A DNA stretch of 64,000 nucleotides, taken from contig CAIKZO010000004.1 of the NCBI GenBank assembly GCA_903832005.1, forward strand, positions 1 to 64,000, in the 5' to 3' direction. Shown in pieces: positions 34,853-43,473 of this stretch. A program made the translations under genes and the position numbers. Within the stretch, counting starts at the first letter, position 1. Every line of letters starts with the position of its first letter. The notes beneath the pieces were generated by a model. That model did no database searches, was not told the DNA's origin, and saw nothing but the letters and a program-made list of their open reading frames with translations. The DNA is from Enhydrobacter aerosaccus. GTDB lineage: Bacteria > Pseudomonadota > Alphaproteobacteria > Reyranellales > Reyranellaceae.

Positions 34853-35917
34853 TTATTTGTTGAATACCTGGCCAGCCGACGCGCGCCAGCCGACATGGAC
34901 GGTCTGGCCGACGTCCGGCGTGAAGCCGCCCTCGCGGTTGGCGATCTGCACCACCAGCCGGTCGGCGGGCGACAGGCGCACGTGGATGTCGATCATCGCG
35001 CCGAGATACGACACGAATTCCACCGTGCCGGGCAGGCAGTTGTCGAGTCCCGCCATCGGTGCTGCGGCGACTTCGAGCCGTTCGGGGCGCAGCGAGAGAC
35101 TGGCTTTTCCGCCCCCATTGCTTACTTGGCCGCCGGCGCAGGTAAGCGACAGGCCGCCGTCGGTGCGGAAGCGGCCGGGTGCTTCCACCGTGCCGTCAAG
35201 GAACGTGCTGCGGCCCACGAAGCCCGCCACGAAGCGGTCGGCCGGGCGCTCGTAGAGGTCGCGCTGGCTGCCGACCTGGCGCACCGAGCCCTCGCTCATC
35301 ACCACCAGCCGGTCGGCCATGGTGAGCGCTTCTTCCTGGTCGTGCGTCACCATCACGGTGGTGAGGCCCATGCGCTGCTGCAGCTCGCGGATTTCCACCC
35401 GCACTTCCTGGCGCAGCTTGGCGTCGAGGTTGGACAGTGGTTCGTCGAGCAGCAGAACGTCGGGATGGATGGCGAGCGCGCGGGCGAGCGCCACGCGCTG
35501 TTGCTGGCCGCCCGAGAGCTGGCGCGGCAGGCGGCCGCCGTAGCCTTCGAGACGCACCAGCGCCAAGGTCTCCTCGACCCGCTTGTCGATCTCGGGCCGC
35601 GCGGCTTTGCGCATCTCGAGACCGAAGGCCACGTTCTGCGCCACGGTGAGGTGCGGAAACAGGGCGTAGCTCTGGAACACCATGCCGGCGTTGCGCTTCC
35701 ACGGCGGCAGCGACGTGATGTCGGTGCCGCCCAGCCTGACCTGGCCGGCGGTCGGCTCGATGAAGCCCGCGACCATGCGCAAGGTCGTGGTCTTGCCGCA
35801 GCCCGACGGGCCCAGCAGCACCAGGAACTCGCCGTCGGCCACGGTCAGGGAAACGTCACGCACGGCGTGGAAGTCGCCGTAGCGCTTGACCAGTTTCTGG
35901 ATCTGGAGCTCGGCCAT
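34853..35917 (-). CDS. PotA-like ABC ATPase
   Basis: A 354-residue ATPase with Walker A GPSGCGKTTT near residue 37, Q-loop FQSYALFPHLT, signature LSGGQQQRVALARAL, Walker [13 protein letters not shown] and switch VTHDQEEA. A C-terminal TOBE domain follows (LRPERLEVAAAP onward). Start and stop codons overlap the permease gene by one base. It powers the PotB/PotC-like pair. Confidence 0.92.
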   Translation of the reverse strand: MAELQIQKLVKRYGDFHAVRDVSLTVADGEFLVLLGPSGCGKTTTLRMVAGFIEPTAGQVRLGGTDITSLPPWKRNAGMVFQSYALFPHLTVAQNVAFGLEMRKAARPEIDKRVEETLALVRLEGYGGRLPRQLSGGQQQRVALARALAIHPDVLLLDEPLSNLDAKLRQEVRVEIRELQQRMGLTTVMVTHDQEEALTMADRLVVMSEGSVRQVGSQRDLYERPADRFVAGFVGRSTFLDGTVEAPGRFRTDGGLSLTCAGGQVSNGGGKASLSLRPERLEVAAAPMAGLDNCLPGTVEFVSYLGAMIDIHVRLSPADRLVVQIANREGGFTPDVGQTVHVGWRASAGQVFNK

Positions 35918-36717
35918 CAGACGATCCGGGCCAGTTTGACGTAACGATCGGTGATCAGCATCGCGATGGCGATCAGCAAGATCTGCACCACCGAGACCGC
36001 CGCGATGGTGGGATCGATCTTCCATTCGAGATACTGGAGAATGACGATCGGCAAGGTCGTGTGGCCGGGCGCGACCAGGAACAGGCTGAGCTCGAGATTG
36101 CCGAACGAGGTCACGAAGCCGAACAGCGCGCCGGCCACGATGCCGGGCCGGATCGCGGGGAGCGTGATGCGCCAGAAGGTGACCCAGGCGGTGGCACCGA
36201 GATTTTGCGCGGCTTCCTCGGTCGTGCGGTCGACGCCGGCCAGGCTGGTCGTTACCAGCCGCACCACCCAGGGCATCACGATCACGACATGGCCCGCGAC
36301 CAGCGCGTAGAAGGTGCCGAGCACATCGACGTCGAGCGTGTTCTCGAGATTGACGTGGAAGACGTACATGGCGGTGCCCAGCACGACGCCCGGCACGATC
36401 AGCGGCAACAGCAGCAGGCTGGCCAGCGGGGCACGCATCTTGAATTGAAACCGCGTGACGCAGAGTGCCGCCGGCACGCCCAGCAACAGGCCGATGGCGG
36501 TCGCCAATGCGCCAACCTGGAAGGAGAGGGTGAAGCCGCTCACGAACTTCGGCTCGTCGAAGATCGCGGCGAACCAGTGCAGGCTGTAGCCCTCCGGCGG
36601 GAAGGACGGGATCTCCTGCCGGAAGAAGGCGAGCCACGTGACGAAGATCAGCGGCGTCAGCAGATAGAGCAGCGTGACGGTTGCCGCTGCGTTGAGGGCG
36701 AGACGGCGTGTCGTCAT
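35917..36717 (-). CDS. Polyamine/opine-type ABC permease (PotC-like)
   Basis: A 266-residue six-helix permease with EAA loop EEAAQNLGATAWVTFWRITLP near residue 163. It is the first gene of the minus-strand importer operon (PotC-, PotA-, PotD-, PotB-like, then the racemase homologue). Its ATG directly abuts a palindromic repeat, so its ribosome-binding region (AGGATG) lies inside the repeat. Confidence 0.87.
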   Translation of the reverse strand: MTTRRLALNAAATVTLLYLLTPLIFVTWLAFFRQEIPSFPPEGYSLHWFAAIFDEPKFVSGFTLSFQVGALATAIGLLLGVPAALCVTRFQFKMRAPLASLLLLPLIVPGVVLGTAMYVFHVNLENTLDVDVLGTFYALVAGHVVIVMPWVVRLVTTSLAGVDRTTEEAAQNLGATAWVTFWRITLPAIRPGIVAGALFGFVTSFGNLELSLFLVAPGHTTLPIVILQYLEWKIDPTIAAVSVVQILLIAIAMLITDRYVKLARIV

Positions 36718-36775
36718 GGGACCGCGCGCATCCTGCGCGCCTCATGATCATGAGCGGGCTGGAAGCCCGCGGTCC
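36718..36775. repeat. 58-base palindromic repeat, copy B (REP-like)
   Basis: It shares with 10017-10078 the outer GGGACCGCG and CGCGGTCC ends and a CTCATGA..TCATGAGCGGGC core. The left half has drifted into its own hairpin (GCGCGCATCCTGCGCGC); the right half forms GCGGGCTGGAAGCCCGC. It fills the gap between the permease start and the amidohydrolase stop. Confidence 0.7.
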
Positions 36776-36787
36776 GCATGAGGTCGA

Positions 36788-38017
36788 TCACAGCGCGTTC
36801 TTATGAAACTTGCCGGCCTTTAGGATGGCCGAGAGGTGGGGGCCGCCGTCCTGGAACAGGCCGAGGTCCTTCAGCGGATTGCCGTCGACCACCAGGAGAT
36901 CGGCGAAGGCGCCGGGTTCGATCACGCCGAGCTTGCCTTCCTGGCGCACGACTTCGGCGCCGATCAGGGTGGCGGAGCGGATGACGTCGATCGCCGGCAT
37001 GACTTCGCCGCGGATCTGGAATTCGCCGGTCTGCTCGTCTTCCAGCGCGCCCAGCAGGTCCGAGCCATAGGCCATCTTCACGCCGAACTTCCGGCAGAGC
37101 TCCAGCTCGCGATAGCCGTGCTTCAACACCTCGTCGTTCTTCTCCAGCATGTTCTCCGGCATGCCCAGTTCCTTGGCGCGCCGCTTCATCGCTTCGTAGG
37201 TGACGAGGTTCGGGATCATGTAGACACCCTTCTTCGCCATGAGCTTGGCGGTGGGCGCGTCGACCAGGTTGCCGTGCTCGATGGTGCGCACGCCGCAATT
37301 GACGGCGCGCGTGATCGCCTCGGGCGTATAGGCGTGGGTCAGCACGTAGCGGCCGAAGGCATGCGCCTCTTCTACAGCGGCTGTGATCTCCTCGATCGAG
37401 AACTGGATCGACTCCAGCGGATCGTAGGGCGAGGCCACACCGCCCGAGACCATCAGCTTGATCTGGTCGGCGCCCTGGCGCATCTGCTCGCGTGTGGCCT
37501 TGCGCACCGCGTCGGGTCCATCGGCGAGTTCGCGGATGAACACCAGCCCGTTGCAGCACAGGCACGGCGGCCCGATGTCGGTGCGGCGGTTGCGGTCGTT
37601 GTGGCCGCCGGTCGGGCCGATCGACCGGCACGAGATGAACATCCGTGGCCCCGGGATCAGGCCCGATTCGACGGCGGTCTTGGCGCCCCAATCGGCGCCG
37701 CCCGCGTCGCGCACGGTGGTGAAGCCGCGGTCGAGCATGCGCTTCAGGCGACCGGCCGAGCGCGCCATCATCAGCGTGAGCGGCACCGTCTCCATGCGGT
37801 TCATGTAGACTTCGCTGTGATGCGTATGGACGTGGCAGTCGATCAGGCCCGGCATCACGGTGCGCTTGCCGCAGTCGATCACCTTGGCGGCCTTCGACTT
37901 TATGGGCTTCGACGACACTTCCTTGATCACATCGCCTTCGACCAACACTTCATAGCCGCCCCGCGCTTCCTTCCAGCGCGGATCGAGCAGCGAGAGGTTC
38001 TTGAACAGGAAAGACAT
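36788..38017 (-). CDS. Metal-dependent amidohydrolase, paralogue 1
   Basis: A 409-residue amidohydrolase (imidazolonepropionase/prolidase-like). Metal ligands are in GLIDCHVHTHHSEV, HAYTPEAI and IEHGNLVD, and the catalytic Asp in YGSDLLGA. The C-terminal composite domain ends GAFADLLVVDGNPL. No signal peptide. GGGAG lies before the ATG. It is clearly paralogous to the gene 124 bases upstream, sharing blocks such as FTTVRD, ADQIK and GGVASPYDPL. The substrate is unknown; cyclic amides or peptides are typical. Confidence 0.87.
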   Translation of the reverse strand: MSFLFKNLSLLDPRWKEARGGYEVLVEGDVIKEVSSKPIKSKAAKVIDCGKRTVMPGLIDCHVHTHHSEVYMNRMETVPLTLMMARSAGRLKRMLDRGFTTVRDAGGADWGAKTAVESGLIPGPRMFISCRSIGPTGGHNDRNRRTDIGPPCLCCNGLVFIRELADGPDAVRKATREQMRQGADQIKLMVSGGVASPYDPLESIQFSIEEITAAVEEAHAFGRYVLTHAYTPEAITRAVNCGVRTIEHGNLVDAPTAKLMAKKGVYMIPNLVTYEAMKRRAKELGMPENMLEKNDEVLKHGYRELELCRKFGVKMAYGSDLLGALEDEQTGEFQIRGEVMPAIDVIRSATLIGAEVVRQEGKLGVIEPGAFADLLVVDGNPLKDLGLFQDGGPHLSAILKAGKFHKNAL

Positions 38018-38036
38018 CTTTACGCAGCTCCCAATA

Positions 38037-38134
38037 CCGTCGTCTCGACCGTAGCCGCGCGTAGCGCGGCGGAGTGGAGAGACCTCTCTTCGCGTCGACG
38101 AAGAAAGGTCCCTCGGCTTCGCTCGGGACGACGG
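38037..38134. repeat. Palindromic repeat between paralogous amidohydrolases
   Basis: About 98 bases. CCGTCGTCTCGACCGTAGCCG on the left pairs imperfectly with CGGCTTCGCTCGGGACGACGG on the right. The right arm resembles the CTCGGCTTCGCTCGGGA repeats common between genes in alphaproteobacteria (recollection). It lies between the two paralogous amidohydrolases and may have served as a recombination or termination site. Confidence 0.6.
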
Positions 38135-38141
38135 GGTGCGC

Positions 38142-39380
38142 TCATTTCAGCGCGTTCTTATGAAACTTCCCGCCCTTCATGATCATCGGCAGGTGTGCGC
38201 CCTGGTCGAGGAAGAGCTTGAGGTTCTTGACCGGATTGCCGTCGACCACGATCAGGTCGGCCAGCGCGCCCGGCTTCACGGTGCCGAGCTTGCCCTCCAT
38301 GCGCACGATCTCGGCGCCGACGGTGGTGGCCTGGCGGATGATCTCGATCGGCTTCAGCACCTTGGCGCGATGGATGAACTCCTGGCTCTGGTCGACCTGC
38401 AGCGCGCCCAGCAGGTCGGTGCCATAGCCCACCTTCACGCCGGCCTTCTTGCAGATTTCCAGCGAGCGCAGCGCGCCCTCCAGCACGATGTCGTTCTTGG
38501 CCAGCATATCGGCGGTCATGCCGAACTGCGCGGCGCGTTCCTTCATCGAGAAGTAGGTCACCAGGTTGGCGATCATGTAGCCACCCTTGGACTTGATCAG
38601 CCGGGCCGACTTGTCGTCGATCAGGTTGCCGTGCTCGATGGTGCGCACGCCGTTGTTCATGGCGCGCGTGATCGCCTCGGGCGTGTAGGCATGGGCCAGC
38701 ACGTAGCGGCCGAAGTTCTTGGCTTCGTCGGTCGCCGCCGCAATCTCGGCTTCCGAATACTGCAGGCTGTCGAGCGGATCGTAGGGCGAAGCGACGCCGC
38801 CGGAGCACATGATCTTGATCTGGTCGGCACCCTGCCGCATCTGCTCGCGCACGCAGCCGCGCACGGCGTCCGCGCCGTCGGCGACGGCCATGACATAGAC
38901 CATGGCGTTGCAGCAGCCACAGGGAGCGCCCTGATAGTCGGTGCGGCGGCGCGAATCGGAATGGCCGCCGGTCGGGCCGATCGCCTTGCCGGAGATGAAC
39001 AGGCGCGGTCCCGCAATAAGGCCGGATTCAACGGCGGTCTTGATGCCCCAGTCGGCGCCGCCGGTGTCGCGCACCGTGGTGAAGCCGCGATCGATCATGC
39101 CGCGCATCAGCTCCGCCGACTTCGCGGTCAGCAGGGTGAGCGGCACGTTCTCCAGGTTGCGGATGTTCACTTCGGTCAGGAACACATGGACGTGGCAGTC
39201 GATCAGGCCGGGCATCAGGGTGCGCTTGCCGCAATCGACGACCTTGGCGCCGGCCGACTTGATCGGCCGGGCGGAGACCTCGCGGATCGTGTCGCCCTCG
39301 ACCAGCACCTCGTAACCGCCCCGTGGCTCGTCCCATTTCGGATCGAGCAGGTTCATGTTCTTGAACAAAATCTGCGACAT
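38142..39380 (-). CDS. Metal-dependent amidohydrolase, paralogue 2
   Basis: A 412-residue amidohydrolase with the same plan as its neighbour: GLIDCHVHVFLTEV, HAYTPEAI, IEHGNLID, YGTDLLGA and GALADLIVVDGNP. A Cys-rich patch, APCGCCNAMVY here and PCLCCNGLVF in paralogue 1, is shared by both and unusual. It is first in the pair and divergent from the P-loop gene (87-base spacer). A tandem duplication followed by divergence is the simplest history. Confidence 0.87.
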   Translation of the reverse strand: MSQILFKNMNLLDPKWDEPRGGYEVLVEGDTIREVSARPIKSAGAKVVDCGKRTLMPGLIDCHVHVFLTEVNIRNLENVPLTLLTAKSAELMRGMIDRGFTTVRDTGGADWGIKTAVESGLIAGPRLFISGKAIGPTGGHSDSRRRTDYQGAPCGCCNAMVYVMAVADGADAVRGCVREQMRQGADQIKIMCSGGVASPYDPLDSLQYSEAEIAAATDEAKNFGRYVLAHAYTPEAITRAMNNGVRTIEHGNLIDDKSARLIKSKGGYMIANLVTYFSMKERAAQFGMTADMLAKNDIVLEGALRSLEICKKAGVKVGYGTDLLGALQVDQSQEFIHRAKVLKPIEIIRQATTVGAEIVRMEGKLGTVKPGALADLIVVDGNPVKNLKLFLDQGAHLPMIMKGGKFHKNALK

Positions 39381-39467
39381 CGACGCTCCCCTGAATCGCG
39401 GGCGCAACCCTACGCTGGCCGCCGTTCCGGCGCTACAGTCGAGACATCAAGCCGGGTGCGGAGTGAG

Positions 39468-40004
39468 ATGCGTCGCGTTGTCGTGTTCGGTACCACAGGC
39501 TCTGGGAAGAGTTGGCTGGCAGAGCGCCTCGCCAAGCGTGAGGGCCTGCGCCTGATCGAACTCGACGCGCTGTTCTGGGGCCCCGACTGGCAGGGCGCGC
39601 CCGACGAGCTGTTCCGCCACCGGGTCGAGCGCGAGACGCGCGACGATGGACGTGACGGGGACGGCTGGGTCGTGGTCGGCAACTACAGCGGGGTCCGCGA
39701 TCTCACCTGGCGCGTCGCCGACACGCTGGTCTGGATCGACCTGCCGCTCGGCCTGGTGATGTGGCGGCTGCTGCGCCGCACGATCCGCCGCGCGATCACG
39801 CGGGAAGATCTCTGGGGCACCGGCAACCGGGAGACGCTGCGCAATGCTTTCTTCAGCCGCCAATCGATCCTGCTCTATGCGCTGAAGACCCACCGCCGCA
39901 ACCGCGCCCGCTTCGCCGTCGACTGCCAGTTCCTCGGAAAGGACAAGACCGTGGTGCGCCTGCAAAGCGCGCGCGAGGTTGAGCGTTTCCTGGCATCAGC
40001 GTAA
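39468..40004 (+). CDS. Small P-loop NTPase (adenylate kinase/FlaR-like)
   Basis: A 178-residue nucleotide-binding protein with Walker A FGTTGSGKSWLAERL at the N-terminus, a Walker B-like DTLVWIDLPLG and an Arg-rich lid (RLLRRTIRRAITREDLWG). Such proteins are often named topology modulation or FlaR proteins, but they look like small-molecule or nucleotide kinases. The gene ends eight bases before the epimerase gene, which suggests co-transcription. Confidence 0.75.
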   Translation: MRRVVVFGTTGSGKSWLAERLAKREGLRLIELDALFWGPDWQGAPDELFRHRVERETRDDGRDGDGWVVVGNYSGVRDLTWRVADTLVWIDLPLGLVMWRLLRRTIRRAITREDLWGTGNRETLRNAFFSRQSILLYALKTHRRNRARFAVDCQFLGKDKTVVRLQSAREVERFLASA

Positions 40005-40012
40005 GCAAGGCC

Positions 40013-41014
40013 ATGGCAAGCCACACCTTTTCCTGTCTCGACGGCCACACCTGCGGCAATCCCGTGCGGCTGGTGAAGGAGGGCGGGCCGGCCCTCGTCG
40101 GCAACACGATGAGCGAGCGGCGGCTCGACTTCCTGGCCAACCATGACTGGATCCGCCGCGCGCTGATGTTCGAGCCGCGCGGCCATGACGTGATGTCGGG
40201 TTCGATCCTCTATCCCTCGACGCGCGCCGATTGCGACGTCGCGATCCTGTTCATCGAGGTGAGCGGCTGCCTGCCGATGTGCGGCCATGGCACGATCGGC
40301 ACCGTCACCATGGCGATCGAGAACGGGCTGGTGACGCCGGCGACGCCGGGCGTGCTGAACCTCGACGCGCCGGCCGGCCGCGTGGTCGCGAGCTATCATC
40401 AGCAAGGCGCGTTCGTGGAAAGCGTGCGCATCACCAACGTCGCGTCCTATCTCGCCGCGACCGATGTGCGGGTCACCGTGCCGGGCATCGGCGAGCTTAC
40501 GTTCGACATCGCCTACGGCGGCAATTTCTATGCGATCCTCGATCCGCAGAAGAATTACGCCGGCCTGGAATCGATGAGCGCGGCCGATGTGCTGCGCCTG
40601 TCGCCGCTGGTACGCCGCCTGCTGAACAACGTGATCGAGCCGGTCCATCCCGAGAACGAGAGCATCCGCGGCGTGAGCCACGTCATGTGGACCGGCAAGC
40701 CGCGCGATCCGCGCGCAAACGCCCGCAACGCGGTGTTCTACGGCGAGAAGGCGATCGACCGATCTCCCTGCGGCACCGGCACCTCGGCACGCATGGCCCA
40801 GCTCGCCGGCCGCGGGAAGCTCGCCGTCGGCTCCGACTTCGTCCACGAGAGCATCATCGGTTCGCTGTTCGACGGACGGGTCGAAGCGTCGGCCAAGGTC
40901 GGTAACTACGAGGCCATCATCCCGTCGATCTCCGGCTGGGCCCGCCAGCACGGCATCAACACCATCACCGTCGACGATCGCGACCCTTTTGCGCAGGGTT
41001 TCCAAGTCACCTGA
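40013..41014 (+). CDS. Proline racemase family, probable 4-hydroxyproline epimerase
   Basis: A 333-residue cofactor-independent epimerase. The two catalytic Cys are present: one in MCGHGTIG near residue 90 and one in SPCGTGTSARMAQL near 254. A Cys/Cys pair indicates epimerase or racemase activity, since the 3-hydroxyproline dehydratases of this family carry Thr at the second site. Hydroxyproline rather than proline is favoured by frequency in soil bacteria, not by a residue read here. Confidence 0.85.
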   Translation: MASHTFSCLDGHTCGNPVRLVKEGGPALVGNTMSERRLDFLANHDWIRRALMFEPRGHDVMSGSILYPSTRADCDVAILFIEVSGCLPMCGHGTIGTVTMAIENGLVTPATPGVLNLDAPAGRVVASYHQQGAFVESVRITNVASYLAATDVRVTVPGIGELTFDIAYGGNFYAILDPQKNYAGLESMSAADVLRLSPLVRRLLNNVIEPVHPENESIRGVSHVMWTGKPRDPRANARNAVFYGEKAIDRSPCGTGTSARMAQLAGRGKLAVGSDFVHESIIGSLFDGRVEASAKVGNYEAIIPSISGWARQHGINTITVDDRDPFAQGFQVT

Positions 41015-41104
41015 GCCTCGCCTTGGAAATGCCATTTGCCGATCCCAATTTCGGGAGGTGCGGATGCTTGGGAAGGCATCCTGGTGTGGATGGGACAAGA
41101 AAAG

Positions 41105-41284
41105 ATGATCGCTCGAAAGCTCTTTTGGGGCGCCGTGATGCTTGGCGTCGGGGCCGCGTTCACGTTTGGCCTGGGCGCCGCTATGCAGCAGCGTGCCACC
41201 AATAACGACACGGATTCCTATCAGCCGGGCGCACCGCCCGCGGTCGCTGCTGGCAAGCGCGGCGAACAGGGGTGGATGTTCTAG
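41105..41284 (+). CDS. Small membrane-anchored protein, unknown
   Basis: A possible 59-residue protein: a short basic N-terminus (MIARK), one hydrophobic segment (FWGAVMLGVGAAFTFGLGAA) and a polar Pro/Ala/Gly tail ending GEQGWMF. An alternative ATG at 41090 adds five residues. The Shine-Dalgarno is weak. The hydrophobic helix and the balanced composition suggest a real microprotein, but I recognise no family. Confidence 0.45.
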   Translation: MIARKLFWGAVMLGVGAAFTFGLGAAMQQRATNNDTDSYQPGAPPAVAAGKRGEQGWMF

Positions 41285-41520
41285 GCGGGGATGGCGCGTT
41301 AGCCGCGTGACATAAATTGCGAAATATGCAATGATGTCGCATGGAATGGCAGATCGCGAGACGCACCCGTTATACTTTCGTTATTTTAACGGTTAGTTCC
41401 CGTCACCACTGGCCTGAATCAAGGGCTAGTGGTGCACCTTATATTCCGCTTTTTAAAAACGTTACTTGCGGTAACCGCCACAATATCTTGTGGCTGGACA
41501 GCCGCCTTCGCGGCGGCCGC
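41285..41520. other. AT-rich intergenic island with hairpins
   Basis: No supported gene. The centre (41311-41460) is much more AT-rich than the rest of the window. It holds ATTGC..GCAAT (41316-41332) and a 9-bp stem CCACTGGCC/GGCTAGTGG with one G-U pair (41406-41414, 41424-41432), followed by GGTGCACC. Close to the CoA-transferase stop lies GCCGCC..GGCGGC (41501-41517), which may end the minus-strand transcript although no T-run follows. Confidence 0.4.
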
Positions 41521-42720
41521 CTAGTCGGCGGCCTTCACGGCCGGCGCCGGCGGGCGGACGCCACCGCGGGCAAAGATCGCGTCGATCTCGGCGGCACCGT
41601 AGCCCAGCTCGGCCAGGATGTCGGGACCGTTCTCGCCGATGTGCGGCGCGTGCTGCTGCGGCTCGTGCTCCGATGCGCGGGGCAGGCCCGGGATGTTGGC
41701 GACCGGCATGCGGCCGATGCCCGACTGGTCGATCCAGTCGAGCGCGCCCGATTCCTTGACGTGCGGATGGTCGAGATAGTCCTGGTAGTTGTTCACTCGC
41801 TCGCAGAACACGTCCTTGGGCTGCAGGATCGCGATCCACTCTTCGGTGGTCTTGGTCGGCATCGTCTCCTGCAGCGCCTTGATGATCCTGGGCGCGTTCT
41901 TGATGCGGTCGGCATGGCTCTGCAGGTCGGGATCGTTGGCGACGTCGTCGCGGCCGAGCAGCTCGAACATCAGCTTGAAGTGATGCGGCCGCATCGCCGA
42001 GACCATGATGTAGCCGTTCGAGGTCTTGTAGCTGCCGGCCGGCATGTAGAGCACCGGCGGCGCGCCGTTGGAGAACACCCATTCCATCAGCTTGGCGCCC
42101 TGGAACGCCGCCGCCGCCTTCATCAGGCTGGAATCGATGAAACAGCCTTCGTTGAAGCGGAACTGACGCATCAGCGCGGTCGACAGCGCCTGGAACGTGT
42201 AGAGGCCAGTAGTGACGTCGACGGCGATCATGCCCTGACGATAGGGCGTGCCGTCCGGCATCTTGTTCATCACCATCATGCCGCTGAACGCCTGGATCAG
42301 CCCGTCGACGGTCGGCCGCTTGCTGTAGGGGCCGGTCTGGCCGAAGCCCGAGACCGAGCAGTAGACGACGTTCGGGTTCACTTTCTTGATTTCGTCGTAG
42401 CCGAAGCCCAGGCGTTTGATGACGCCGGGACGGAAGCTCTCCATCACGACATGCGCCTTGGCGGCGAGCTTCTTGGCCACGGCAATGCCGTCGGGCGACT
42501 TGAGGTCGAGCGCCAGCGAGCGCTTGCCACGGTTGAAGGCGACCGAATGGGCGCAATGATCGCCCTTGATGTCGCCCAGCGCGCGGCCCCAGTCGCCTTC
42601 CGGCGGCTCGATCTTGATGACGTCGGCGCCGTGCAGCGCCAGCAGCATCGAGGCGTGCGGGCCCGCGATGCCTTGAGTGAAATCGAGGACGGTGATGCCG
42701 TCGAACGCGCCTTTGACCAT
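41521..42720 (-). CDS. CaiB/BaiF family III CoA-transferase
   Basis: A 399-residue class III CoA-transferase, moving CoA between carboxylic acids without a ping-pong anhydride. The N-terminal VLDFTQGIAGPHASMLLALHGADVIKIEPP (read in parts), NRGKRSLALDLKSP and SVSGFGQTGPYSKRP are family blocks. The catalytic Asp is in MIAVDVTTGLY near residue 168. Last gene of the minus-strand cluster SDR, DUF1445, DUF2848, CoA-transferase. Substrates unknown. Confidence 0.9.
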   Translation of the reverse strand: MVKGAFDGITVLDFTQGIAGPHASMLLALHGADVIKIEPPEGDWGRALGDIKGDHCAHSVAFNRGKRSLALDLKSPDGIAVAKKLAAKAHVVMESFRPGVIKRLGFGYDEIKKVNPNVVYCSVSGFGQTGPYSKRPTVDGLIQAFSGMMVMNKMPDGTPYRQGMIAVDVTTGLYTFQALSTALMRQFRFNEGCFIDSSLMKAAAAFQGAKLMEWVFSNGAPPVLYMPAGSYKTSNGYIMVSAMRPHHFKLMFELLGRDDVANDPDLQSHADRIKNAPRIIKALQETMPTKTTEEWIAILQPKDVFCERVNNYQDYLDHPHVKESGALDWIDQSGIGRMPVANIPGLPRASEHEPQQHAPHIGENGPDILAELGYGAAEIDAIFARGGVRPPAPAVKAAD

Positions 42721-42781
42721 GACCTTGTGAATCCTCCCGAGTGTGAACGTACGTTCACCAGGGGCGGGCGATCAAGAGCGG

Positions 42782-43467
42782 CTACGAGACAATGGGCAGG
42801 CTCTGCACGTGGTAGCCATGCGTGAGCTTGCGGCCCAGCACCGGATCCTCGAGTTCCATCTCGAAGTTCTGGCTCGAACGGATGGCGCCGATCGCGGGCA
42901 TGGTGCCGAGGAACATCGCCACGCCTTCGGGCAGCCGCGGATCGCCGCGCCAGCCGCCGATCAGGCCGCGCGGCTCGCGGATCCTGGCGAGCGGGCCTTC
43001 CTGGTAGAGCACCTTCTTGCCGCCTTCGGTGACGAAGGAGCGCAGCATGAGCTGGTCCCAGTGCGGCTCCACTTCCTCGAAGCGCCAGGCGACGGTGCCG
43101 ATCGGCTTGGCGCACATCTGCTTGGAGACGGCGATGCCGTAGCTCTCGACCTTGCGGTCGGTATGGTCGGCGCCGATCGTGACCCAGAGCCGGCCGGCGG
43201 CGGCGATCAGCACCGGCTCGACCTCGCCGGAACTGTCCTCGCCCAGCACCTGGACGTTGGGCGCCTGCGTCAGCAGATGCGCACCGACGCGATAATAGAT
43301 CGGCACTTTCGAGGGCGGCATGACGCCCGCGCCTTCAGCTCTTCGATGTGATGATTGAGCGCGGCAACATCGCGGCCGGTCCAGCCAGCGATCACGAGAT
43401 CGCCGATCTCGACGGCGATCTTCTCCACGGCCCCCTTGGCGTGGCCTTCGAAGACGATTTCGGTCAT
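42782..43467 (-). pseudogene. DUF2848 family gene interrupted by a frameshift
   Basis: The N-terminal part (MTEIVFEGHAKGAVEK.. DLVIAGWTGRDVAALNHHIEELKA) is read from 43467. The remainder (MPPSKVPIYYRVGAHLLTQA.. to LPIVS) lies in another frame from 43321 down to 42782. Joining them with one extra base near 43322-43335 gives a 228-residue protein of normal DUF2848 length with the expected EEL..PPS..YYRV order. A real one-base deletion in the GC run GCGCGGGCG or a sequencing error are both possible. A separate internal start at 43319-43321 could make a 179-residue fragment. DUF2848 resembles fumarylacetoacetase-like hydrolases. Confidence 0.75.
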
Positions 43468-43473
43468 CGCGCT

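Noticed and set aside
34853..36751. One 632-residue protein spanning the permease and ATPase genes
   Set aside because: Its N-terminal half is an out-of-frame reading of the permease gene; the ATPase begins at its own ATG at 35917 with a conserved N-terminus. The similar 650-residue reading from 34896 to 32944 is rejected for the same reason.
40013..41014. Trans-3-hydroxyproline dehydratase
   Set aside because: Both catalytic positions are Cys (MCGHG and SPCGTG), which indicates epimerase or racemase activity rather than the Cys/Thr dehydratases.
41341..41470. Possible attachment site or integrase remnant in the AT-rich island
   Set aside because: No tRNA gene, no duplicated flank and no integrase fragment could be identified; only composition is unusual.
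43270..43467. Independent 65-residue gene upstream of a 179-residue DUF2848 gene
   Set aside because: Its first 43 residues match the missing N-terminus of DUF2848 and the rest is out of frame, so it is one interrupted gene.
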